Source: Microbacterium sp. KUDC0406 (lineage in GTDB: Bacteria > Actinomycetota > Actinomycetes > Actinomycetales > Microbacteriaceae). From it: 64,000 nucleotides of DNA. The stretch lies in the NCBI RefSeq assembly GCF_021582875.1, contig NZ_CP091138.1, forward strand, positions 1,054,001 to 1,118,000. Direction: 5' to 3'. Shown in pieces: positions 56,895 through 64,000 of this stretch. The translations under genes and the position numbers were made by a program. Numbering within the stretch: position 1 is the first letter of the stretch; each line of letters starts with the position of its first letter. The notes beneath the pieces are model-generated. The model searched no databases and was not told where the DNA came from. It saw nothing but the letters and a program-made list of their open reading frames with translations.

Positions 56895-57740
56895 ATGGAC
56901 GTCCTCGGCTCGCGCATCATCGTCGCCGCCTTCGACGGCTGGAACGACGCCGGCGAAGCCGCCACCGGTGCCCTCGCCACGCTCCGTGAGAGCGCCGAGT
57001 TCCGCACCGTGCACGCCGCCGACCCCGAGCTCTACTTCGACTACCAGTACACCCGTCCCGCGACCCGGACGGATGCGCAGGGGCGTCGCGAGCTGACCTG
57101 GCCGGAGGCCACGCTGTCCCGTCCCGCGGACTCTGGCGCCTCCCCGGAGGTGTGGCTGCTCACGGGCTCCGAGCCCGCGCGCACCTGGCAGGCGTTCGCG
57201 TCGGAGTTCATCGACGTCGCCCTGCGCGACGACGTGACCGGATTCGTGACGATCGGCGCCATGCTGTCGGACGTGCCGCACACCCGTCCTATCTCGGTGT
57301 TCGCCTCGAGCCAGAACGAGCAGGTGCGCGAAGCGCACGGACTGGAGCGCTCCAGCTACGAGGGGCCGGTCGGCATTCTCAGCGTGCTCGAGCACTTCGC
57401 CGAGCGCGCGGGCATCCCCACCGCGAGCCTGTGGGCGAGCGTGCCGCACTACGTGGCATCCGCCGCCCCCTCGCCCAAGGCGACCCTCGCACTTCTCGAC
57501 CGGCTCGAGGAGCTCACCGCGATCGGTGTGCCCCGCGAGCATCTGCGCACCGAGGCCGCCGCCTGGGAGGCGTCGATCGACGCCGCCGCGGCGGACGACG
57601 ACGACATGAGCGAGTACATCCGACAGCTGGAGCGCACCCGCGACACCTGGGACTCCCCGGACGCCTCCGGCGATGCGATCGCGCAGGCGTTCGAACGCTA
57701 CCTGCGCCGCCGCGGCGACGGCCCGGACCAGAAGCGCTGA
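56895..57740 (+). CDS. PAC2 family protein
   Basis: This 281-residue protein belongs to the PAC2 group, related to proteasome assembly chaperones. The opening SRIIVAAFDGWNDAGEAATG, the middle FVTIGAMLSDVPHTRPISVF and VPHYVASAAPSPKATLALLD are typical of the actinobacterial members. An acidic run DDDDMSEYIRQLERTRDTW lies near the C-terminus. Its role in actinobacteria is not established, and no proteasome gene is in this window. Confidence 0.9.
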   Translation: MDVLGSRIIVAAFDGWNDAGEAATGALATLRESAEFRTVHAADPELYFDYQYTRPATRTDAQGRRELTWPEATLSRPADSGASPEVWLLTGSEPARTWQAFASEFIDVALRDDVTGFVTIGAMLSDVPHTRPISVFASSQNEQVREAHGLERSSYEGPVGILSVLEHFAERAGIPTASLWASVPHYVASAAPSPKATLALLDRLEELTAIGVPREHLRTEAAAWEASIDAAAADDDDMSEYIRQLERTRDTWDSPDASGDAIAQAFERYLRRRGDGPDQKR

Positions 57741-57741
57741 G

Positions 57742-57778
57742 CCGCTCCTGAGCGGAGCCGGTCCGCCACGGCGGCCCG
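57742..57778. terminator. Hairpin-rich gap between convergent genes
   Basis: CCGCT-CCTG-AGCGG (57742-57755) and a GC-rich stem around CCGGTCCGCC and GGCGGCCCGG lie between the PAC2 and uppP stops. Probably a two-way terminator, but it lacks a T tract. Confidence 0.4.
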
Positions 57779-57788
57779 GCCGATCCGG

Positions 57789-58616
57789 TCAGGCCGCGAT
57801 CGTCCCGGTGGCCAGCAGCACGATGAGCACGCCGCCGAGCAGGATGCGGTAGATCACGAACGGCAGGAAGCTGCGCTTCGAGATCCAGTTCATGAAGAAC
57901 GCGATGACGCCGAGCGCGACGACGAACGCGATCGCGGTCGCCGCGATCGTCTCGGGCATCGTGAAGTACTGACCCGGCGCATCCCAGCTCTTGGCGAGCT
58001 GGAAGAAGCCGCTGCCGAACACCGCCGGGATCGCCAGCAGGAACGCATAACGGGCGGCGGCGGCGCGCTCGTAGCCGAGGAAGAGCCCCATCGTGATCGT
58101 GCCGCCGGAGCGCGAGACGCCGGGAATGAGTGCGAGTGCCTGTGCGAAGCCGTACGCGATGCCGTGCGGGTAGGTCAGCTCGTTGAGCGTGCGGCGCTTC
58201 GCGCCGACGTGGTCAGCGATGCCGAGCAGAATGCCGAACACGATCAGCATGACGGCGACGATCCAGAGCGAGCGCAGCACGGTCTCGATCTGATCCTGGA
58301 ACAGCAGCCCGAGCACGACGATCGGGATGCTGCCGAGGATGATCAGCCATCCCATCCGGGCATCCGGATCGTTGCGCGGCAGTCGCCCTGCGAGCGACAG
58401 CGCCCAACTCCTGATGATCCGCACGATGTCGCGCCAGAAGAACACGACGACGGCCGCCTCGGTGCCGATCTGCGTGATCGCGGTGAAGGCCGCGCCCGGG
58501 TCCTCGCCCGAGCCGAGGAACGTGCCCACGATGCGCAGGTGCGCACTGGAGGAGATCGGCAGGAACTCGGTGAGTCCCTGGACGATGCCGAGGAGGAGTG
58601 CTTCGAGCAGGTGCAT
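57789..58616 (-). CDS. uppP: Undecaprenyl-diphosphatase
   Basis: UppP (BacA) dephosphorylates undecaprenyl pyrophosphate so the lipid carrier can be reused in cell-wall synthesis; extra copies confer bacitracin resistance. The 275-residue membrane protein has [21 protein letters not shown] with the catalytic region at the N-terminus and [20 protein letters not shown] in the second half, both family signatures. It starts at the ATG giving [10 protein letters not shown]. No regulatory signal is evident. Confidence 0.95.
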   Translation of the reverse strand: MHLLEALLLGIVQGLTEFLPISSSAHLRIVGTFLGSGEDPGAAFTAITQIGTEAAVVVFFWRDIVRIIRSWALSLAGRLPRNDPDARMGWLIILGSIPIVVLGLLFQDQIETVLRSLWIVAVMLIVFGILLGIADHVGAKRRTLNELTYPHGIAYGFAQALALIPGVSRSGGTITMGLFLGYERAAAARYAFLLAIPAVFGSGFFQLAKSWDAPGQYFTMPETIAATAIAFVVALGVIAFFMNWISKRSFLPFVIYRILLGGVLIVLLATGTIAA

Positions 58617-58664
58617 GCACAGGTCTTTCGTGACAGAGCGATGCCGGCCCCGGTGGTGGCCGGG

Positions 58665-59960
58665 TCAGCAGGTGCGGAACAGGTCGGCCAGCACGCGCTG
58701 ACCGAAGCTCAGTGAGTCTACGGGCACCCGCTCGTCGACTCCGTGGAACATCCCGGTGAAGTCCAGGTCGGCGGGCAGCTGCAGCGGCGCGAAGCCGTAG
58801 CCCGTGATGCCGATCGAGGCGAGTGCCTTGTTGTCGGTGCCCGCGCCGAGCAGATACGGGATCACCGGCACACCGGGGTCGTGCGCGCCGAGGGCGGCGA
58901 CCATCGCCTCGACCAGCTCCCCCCGGAACGGCGTCTCCATGCCGATGTCGCGCACCACGATCTCGATCTCGATGTCGTCGCCGACGAGACTCTGCAGCTC
59001 TGCGAGCACCTCGTCCTCTGTGCCCGGAAGCGTCCGGACGTCGATCAGGGCCTCCGCGCGCTCAGGAATGACGTTGTGCTTGTACCCCGCCTGCAGCACC
59101 GTCGGGTTGGCGGTGGTGCGGAATGTGGAGGCGAGGAACGCCTCGGCCGGACCCGCCGCGGCGGCCAGCGCATCGGGGTCGTCGGCGCTCCGTCCGGTCA
59201 GATCGGACAGTCGCGCCAGCAGCGCCTCCGTGGTCGGCGTGAGGCGGATCGGCCAGCGGGTCCGCCCGATGGTCGCGACCGCCTCGGAGAGCCGTGTGAG
59301 AGAGTTCTCCGGATGCAGCCGGCTGCCGTGTCCGGCACGTCCCCGCGCGACGAGCCGGATCCAGATCAGGGCCTTCTCCCCCACCTGAAGCAGGTAGGCG
59401 CGGCGGTCGTCGACGGTGATCGAGTAGCCGCCGACCTCGCTGATCGCCTCGGTCGCGCCGGCGAACCACTCCGGGCGCTCCTTCACGACGAGCGCGGAGC
59501 CCTCGACGCCGCCGTTCTCCTCATCGGCGAAGAACGCGAGCACGAGATCGCGCTCCGGCTGCTCGCCCGCCCGGAGCAGGTCCCCGACGGATGCCAGGAT
59601 CATCGCGTCCATGTTCTTCATGTCCACGGCCCCGCGGCCCCACAGCATGCCGTCGCGGATTTCACCGGCGAACGGGTCGACGCTCCAGTCGTCCGCCACC
59701 GCGGGGACGACATCGAGGTGGCCGTGCACGACCAGCGCCGGGCGGCTGCGATCACGACCGGGGACGCGGGCCATCACGTTGGTGCGTCGCGGGATCGGCT
59801 CGAAGTACTCCGGCTCCAGGCCGAGGGACTCCAGGTGGGCGCCGACGTACTCAGCCGCCTCCCGCTCGCCGTTGGCTTTGCCGCCACCCCAGTTCGACGT
59901 GTCGATGCGGATCAGGTCGCGGGCGATGCGCGCGACCTCGGGCAGCGGCGTGGAGGACAT
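58665..59960 (-). CDS. M20/M25/M40 family metallopeptidase
   Basis: This 431-residue dizinc hydrolase has the metal-binding motif LVVHGHLDVVPA, the bridging aspartate in LWGRGAVDMKNMDAMILA, and LAFFADEENGGVEG with the catalytic Glu-Glu. The dimerisation domain carries GRAGHGSRLHPENSLTRL, and a C-terminal histidine follows GMFHGVDERVPVDSLSF. It probably cleaves dipeptides or N-acyl amino acids. It is divergent from the tRNA-Leu gene. Confidence 0.93.
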   Translation of the reverse strand: MSSTPLPEVARIARDLIRIDTSNWGGGKANGEREAAEYVGAHLESLGLEPEYFEPIPRRTNVMARVPGRDRSRPALVVHGHLDVVPAVADDWSVDPFAGEIRDGMLWGRGAVDMKNMDAMILASVGDLLRAGEQPERDLVLAFFADEENGGVEGSALVVKERPEWFAGATEAISEVGGYSITVDDRRAYLLQVGEKALIWIRLVARGRAGHGSRLHPENSLTRLSEAVATIGRTRWPIRLTPTTEALLARLSDLTGRSADDPDALAAAAGPAEAFLASTFRTTANPTVLQAGYKHNVIPERAEALIDVRTLPGTEDEVLAELQSLVGDDIEIEIVVRDIGMETPFRGELVEAMVAALGAHDPGVPVIPYLLGAGTDNKALASIGITGYGFAPLQLPADLDFTGMFHGVDERVPVDSLSFGQRVLADLFRTC

Positions 59961-60031
59961 GGCTCCAGGCTATCGAAGTCGAGGGGCGCGCCCGGGGCGC
60001 GCCCTGGTTCGTCCCCGCCACCGGAACGTGC

Positions 60032-60037
60032 TAATCT
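60032..60037 (+). promoter_or_regulatory. -10 box TAATCT of tRNA-Leu(GAG)
   Basis: TAATCT lies 35 bases before the tRNA, with a TTCGTC (60008-60013) 18 bases upstream as possible -35. Confidence 0.45.
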
Positions 60038-60072
60038 CGATCTTCGGTTGGAGACAGCCGAAAACCCACCTT

Positions 60073-60156
60073 GCGCGGGTGGCGGAATAGGTAGACGCGC
60101 TAGCTTGAGGTGCTAGTGCCCGATAAGGGCGTGGGGGTTCAAGTCCCCCTCGCGCA
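60073..60156 (+). tRNA. tRNA-Leu, anticodon GAG (one base short)
   Basis: Acceptor GCGCGGG, D arm GGCGGAATAGGTAGACGC, anticodon stem CTAGC/GCTAG around TTGAGGT (anticodon GAG, reads CUC), variable arm GCCC-GATAA-GGGC and T arm GGGGG-TTCAAGT-CCCCC are recognisable. The last T-stem C and the first 3' acceptor base cannot both be provided by the five Cs at 60145-60149; a sixth C is needed for a full 7-bp acceptor and 5-bp T stem. No CCA is encoded. Confidence 0.9.
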
Positions 60157-60163
60157 CAGAATG

Positions 60164-60197
60164 AGAAGGCCCGGATCCCGGAGGATCCGGGCCTTCT
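60164..60197 (+). terminator. Terminator after tRNA-Leu(GAG)
   Basis: A 15-bp perfect stem (60164-60178 with 60183-60197) and CGGA loop follow the tRNA. The region between it and the next gene (60198-60317) shows no further feature. Confidence 0.8.
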
Positions 60198-60317
60198 TCG
60201 CATCCGGCCCGCCGACACGTTCACCCTTCCAGGATGAACCTCTTCTGACGGCACCCCGCACTCCGGCAGGATGTCGGTGTACCGGCGCAGCGCCGGTCGG
60301 GTCACGGGAGGATTCGC

Positions 60318-61719
60318 ATGGCTGACAATGACGAGCTGGACGATCTGCGTCGCCGCGTGGCGGAGCTCGAAGCCGAGAACGACGGGCTCCGCGCCGAGCC
60401 GCCGGCCGTGAGGCGCCGGCGGAATCCGACCCGCAGCATCCTCTCGGCGGTGGCGCTCGTGCTCGCGATCCTGCTGGCACCGGTCGCCGTGCTCGGCACC
60501 TGGGCGCGACTCGAACTCGTGGACACCGATCGCTTCGTGGCCACGTTCGCGCCGCTGGCGGATGATCCGCAGGTGCAGGCGTTCGTCGCCGACCAGGCGG
60601 TGACCGCGATCGAGGACAACGTCGACATCGACGGGATGGTCGCCGATCTCGCAGACGGACTGAAGAGCCTCGATCTGCCGCCGCGCGCACAGGCCGCGAT
60701 CGGACTCCTGCAGGCCCCCGCCGCGGACGGGATCCGTTCCGTGATCAGCACGACGGTGGACAGGCTCGTCGCCTCCGACGCGTTCTCGGACATCTGGGAG
60801 ACGGCGCTGCGTGAGACGCACTCCCGCGCGATCGCGATCGTCCAGGGGCAGCCCGGAACCGCGCTCACGCTGTCGGACGACGGCACCATCTCGCTCGACC
60901 TCGGAACGCTGATCGACAGGATCAAGACGCAGCTGAAGGAGAACGGATTCGGCTTCGCCGACTCGATTCCCTCGATAGACAAGTCGATCCCGCTCGTCAC
61001 CGGCGGATTCCTTCACCCTCGTGCGCACCCTGTACCAGGTCGCGATCGCCGCCGGCTACTGGCTGCCCTGGGTCGTGCTCGCGCTGCTGGCCGCAGGGAT
61101 CGCCCTGGCACGCAACCGCTCGCGCACACTGCTGCTGACCGGCATCGGACTGTTCGTGTCGTTCCTCTCGCTCAGCGCGGGCTTCGGCATCGGCCGGCTG
61201 TTCTTCATCGGGACCGTCAGCCCGTCGATCATGCCGTCGGGCACCGCACAGGTGCTCTTCGCGCAGGTGACCGAGATGATGCAGTCCGTGCTCGCTGCGC
61301 TCATGGTGCTGTCGGCGTTCATCGTTGTCGGCGCATGGATCACCGGCCGCTCCCGCCCCGCGACGGCGCTGCGCACCTCCGGCAACGCCGTGTTCGCCAA
61401 GGCGCGGGAGAGCGCGGACCGCAGCGGGCTGAACACCAGGGGCTTCGGCGCGGCGCTGGACCGCTGGCGTCCGGCGATCATCGTGATCGTGATCGCGCTG
61501 GCTGTGACGATCCTGCTGCTGACCCGGCCCGTGAGCATCGGATCGGTCGTCTGGACCGTCGTCGCCGTCCTCGTCGCTCTGCTGCTGCTGGAGGTGCTCC
61601 GCCGGCCGGCAGGCACCGCGTCGGCCGCAGAACAGGCGGTCTCCGACCCGGCGGACGCGGACGCCACCCTCGCGGCGACAGCCGCTGAGGTCGCGCAGGA
61701 AGAGGATGCCGTGCGGTGA
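60318..61719 (+). CDS. Membrane protein of unknown function (frameshifted)
   Basis: The N-terminus is charged and coiled-coil-like (DDLRRRVAELEAENDGL). A membrane helix (SILSAVALVLAILLAPVAVL) follows, then a hydrophilic domain of about 170 residues. The frame breaks near 61001-61010 (one base extra or two missing), after which TLYQVAIAAGYWLPWVVLAL and at least four further helices read on to a tail ending AAEVAQEEDAVR. No known family is recognised. It overlaps the next membrane gene by GTGA and may form a complex with it. Confidence 0.7.
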
Positions 61720-62438
61720 TCACCGTCATCTGGCAGCTGCTGCCGATCGCTCTCGGGGTCATGGTCAGCCCCATCTCGGTGATGGCGCTGCTCGGCATCC
61801 TCGTCTCCACGCACGCCCGCCGCAACGGCACGGCGTTCGCGATCGGCTGGGTGCTGGCCACCGGCGGCAGCCTGCTGCTGTGGACCCTGCTGCTGGGCTG
61901 GCTGGGCGTCGGCGACGGATACGGTTACGGCGGCGGACTCACCGGCGTCGTCCTGCACGCCCTGATCGGCCTGCTCTGCATCGGGGCCTCCGTCTGGACC
62001 TACCGCCGCTCCCACGGGATCCTGGTGCGGATGGGCGCCGCTCGCACGCCGGACGAATTGACCGCCGCCACCCCGCAGCTGCCCGGTCTGCTCCGTGACG
62101 TCGACCACTACAGCATGCTGCATTCGTTCGCGCTGGGCATCACCGTCTTCGTCTTCAACCCCGTGAACATGTCGCTGCTGATCGCGACGGCACTGAGCCT
62201 GCTCGACGCGGACATCTCCCACCAGAGCGCGATCGGCATCGCCATGGGGTTCGTGGTCGCCGCCGCGCTGCCGGTGATCGCTCCCGTGCTCGTACTGTGG
62301 CTGCGCGGAGCGGACGCACCCTTCGTCGGCCGCATGCGCACGTGGGTGATGAACAACAACGGCTACATCAGCGCCGGTCTGCTGATGCTCATCGGCTTCC
62401 TGCAGCTCACCCGCGCCCTGGAGGGAATCGTGTCATGA
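61716..62438 (+). CDS. GAP/Sap family membrane protein
   Basis: This 240-residue polytopic protein resembles the GAP (Sap, LysE-like) family, whose mycobacterial members help move glycolipid precursors across the membrane. IALGVMVSPISVMALLGILVST, GWVLATGGSLLLWTLLLGW and FALGITVFVFNPVNMSLLIA are the three best conserved blocks. The GTG overlaps the previous stop; the TGA overlaps the ATG of the SulP gene. Substrate is unknown. Confidence 0.82.
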   Translation: MITVIWQLLPIALGVMVSPISVMALLGILVSTHARRNGTAFAIGWVLATGGSLLLWTLLLGWLGVGDGYGYGGGLTGVVLHALIGLLCIGASVWTYRRSHGILVRMGAARTPDELTAATPQLPGLLRDVDHYSMLHSFALGITVFVFNPVNMSLLIATALSLLDADISHQSAIGIAMGFVVAAALPVIAPVLVLWLRGADAPFVGRMRTWVMNNNGYISAGLLMLIGFLQLTRALEGIVS

Positions 62439-64000
62439 GCATCCGCTCCGCACTGCGCCGCTGGACCGCCCGCTTTGGTGACCGGAGCACCGTCGGAGGC
62501 GACATCAGAGCGGGCGTCGCGCTCGGCGTCGAGAGCGTCCCCGACGGACTGGCGGCCGGCGTGCTGGCTGGTGTGAGCCCGCTCTACGGGCTGTACGGCT
62601 ACATGCTGGGCACACTCGGCGGCGCGCTCACCACCGGCTCCGTGTTCATGACGGTGCAGGCCACCGGCGCGATGGCGGTGATCATCGGCGATGTTCCGGA
62701 GGTACGGGGCGACGACGGCGCCGGCGCGATGGCGATGCTGACCCTGATCGCCGGAATCGTGATGCTGGGCCTGGGCATCGCCCGCCTGGGAAGCCTGGTG
62801 CGATTCATCCCCAGCGCGGTCCTGATCGGATTCATGAACGCCGTCGCGATCAACATCATCCTCGGCCAGCTCGACAACATCACCGGATTCGAGAGCACGG
62901 GAGCGAACCGCATCACGCGGCTCTTCGACACCGTGCTGTCGATTCCGCAGTTCAGCTGGCCCACCGTGCTCGTCGGAGCCGTCACGATCGTGCTGATCCT
63001 GCTGCTCGAGCGAACGCCGCTGGGCGCACTCGCCCTCGTCGTCGCGGTGATCGCGGGGTCGCTGCTCGCCCTGGTGCTCTCCTCCGACGACGTCGCCACG
63101 ATCGGCGACATCGCCGAGGTCACCCGCTCCCTGCCCGTGCCCGTCGTCCCTGATCTCGGCCTGATCGGAGCGCTGATCGTTCCCGGTGTCTCGATCGCGC
63201 TGGTCGGCCTGGTGCAGGGTGCCGCAATCTCCGGGGCGATCCCGAACCCGGACGGCAGATATCCGGACGCCTCGGCGGACTTCCGTGGACAGGGCATCGC
63301 CAACATCGCCTCCGGGCTGCTGCGCGGGATGCCCGTCGGCGGCTCCATGTCCGCCACCTCGCTGGTCAGAGCGGCCGGAGCGAAGACCGCCTTGGCGAAC
63401 CTGACAGCCGGTATCGTCATGATCCTCACGCTGCTCGCGTTCGGGCCGCTCATCGAGTACATCGCGATGCCCGCCCTGGCTGGACTGCTCATCCTCGTGG
63501 GCGTCCGCACCCTGAAGATCCATCAGGTGCTGCTGGTCTGGCGCACCGGCCCGACGCAGATCTCCGTGTTCCTGGTGACCTTCGTGCTGACCCTGCTCAT
63601 CCCGCTGCAGTACGCGGTGCTCGCCGGCGTCGGTCTCTCGGTCGTGCTGCACATCGCCCGGCAGTCGAACCGCGTGCGCATCGTTCGCTGGCAGTTCGAT
63701 GAGCCCGGCGGACGACCGCTCGAGGTGTCGCCGCCCGCGGTCCTCCCGGGCGATGAGGTCGTCGTCCTGTCGCCGTACGGAAGTCTGTTCTTCGCCGCTG
63801 CGCAGGCGTTCCGCGCCCAGCTCCCCACGCCGACCGATCAGTCCGGCGGCGCGACGGTGATCATCCGGCTGCGCGGCTCCGAGGAACTCGGCGTCACGTT
63901 CCTGACCATGGTGCGCGACTACGCCGATGAGCTCGCCGCACACGGCGCGACCCTGATGCTCTCCGGCGTCGGCAGACGACTGCAGGACCAGCTGGATGCC
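62435..64000 (+). CDS. SulP family anion transporter (3' end outside window)
   Basis: At least 522 residues are visible and the frame stays open to the window edge. The SulP core is clear: VESVPDGLAAGVLAGVSPLY, GYMLGTLGGALTTGSVFMTV, RFIPSAVLIGFMNAVAINII and GGSMSATSLVRAAGAKTALA, then a C-terminal STAS domain (PYGSLFFAAAQAFRAQLP and RGSEELGVTFLTMVRDYADE). Such proteins carry sulfate or bicarbonate. It is the last gene of a three-gene membrane operon. Confidence 0.92.
   Translation, partial: MSIRSALRRWTARFGDRSTVGGDIRAGVALGVESVPDGLAAGVLAGVSPLYGLYGYMLGTLGGALTTGSVFMTVQATGAMAVIIGDVPEVRGDDGAGAMAMLTLIAGIVMLGLGIARLGSLVRFIPSAVLIGFMNAVAINIILGQLDNITGFESTGANRITRLFDTVLSIPQFSWPTVLVGAVTIVLILLLERTPLGALALVVAVIAGSLLALVLSSDDVATIGDIAEVTRSLPVPVVPDLGLIGALIVPGVSIALVGLVQGAAISGAIPNPDGRYPDASADFRGQGIANIASGLLRGMPVGGSMSATSLVRAAGAKTALANLTAGIVMILTLLAFGPLIEYIAMPALAGLLILVGVRTLKIHQVLLVWRTGPTQISVFLVTFVLTLLIPLQYAVLAGVGLSVVLHIARQSNRVRIVRWQFDEPGGRPLEVSPPAVLPGDEVVVLSPYGSLFFAAAQAFRAQLPTPTDQSGGATVIIRLRGSEELGVTFLTMVRDYADELAAHGATLMLSGVGRRLQDQLDA

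Noticed and set aside
62363..63943. A 526-residue minus-strand frame across the SulP gene
   Set aside because: It is antisense to well conserved SulP motifs, so it is a shadow.

Overview
The window is GC-rich, densely packed chromosomal DNA of an actinobacterium, most likely Microbacterium or a close relative in the Microbacteriaceae. This is inferred from the gene order, the RbpA, PafBC and TatA/TatC genes, many GTG starts, four-base ATGA/GTGA overlaps, and leaderless promoters with a TAGNNT -10 box 6-7 bases before the start codon. There is no rRNA, CRISPR array or transposase. Two tRNA-Leu genes (CAA and GAG) are present. Both window edges cut genes: rsmB on the left and a SulP transporter on the right.

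1-16.1 kb is core metabolism on the plus strand: rsmB, rpe, hisE, hisG, hisF, hisI, a Trp-associated membrane protein, an HGxxPAAW protein, trpC, trpB, trpA, lgt, gltB, gltD and pyk. Most are translationally coupled. trpE, which usually lies between hisI and the membrane protein in related genomes, is absent. 16.1-25.4 kb has tRNA-Leu(CAA), a divergent MarR/hydrolase pair, an ANTAR response regulator (PdtaR type), a thioesterase, polA, a DUF885 protein, an MFS transporter and an SGNH hydrolase.

25.4-43 kb is a variable accessory stretch: a SUMF1-like protein, four GNAT acetyltransferases, several methyltransferases, HIT and Nudix proteins, a peptidase-S51 homologue preceded by a leaderless small ORF, a VapC-type toxin with an unusual antitoxin, an archaeal-type AspRS (aspS2), a TrmH-like methyltransferase, a UvrA-like ABC protein and an AraC/VOC pair. 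Many are families used in detoxification or resistance. The most interesting element is the aspS2 leader. It folds as a T-box antisequestrator with a UGGC bulge, next to an 8-bp hairpin that hides the ribosome binding site, which suggests translational control by uncharged tRNA-Asn or tRNA-Asp.

43-60 kb returns to conserved genes. An NfeD/SPFH/GDPD operon is followed by rbpA. A long minus-strand series then runs from the HAD phosphatase and trmI through an FKBP-like lipoprotein, pafB, pafC, tatA, tatC, a HelY-type helicase and lnt. After that come a PAC2 protein, uppP, an M20 peptidase and tRNA-Leu(GAG). The last 4 kb is a three-gene membrane operon ending in SulP.

About twenty otherwise intact genes, and one tRNA, are broken by small indels, mostly one missing base in a short G or C run. 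They hit genes such as hisF, gltB, gltD, rbpA and pafB, and the reading always resumes at once in the next frame. I read these as sequencing or assembly errors rather than pseudogenes. The coordinates given for such genes span the repaired frame.
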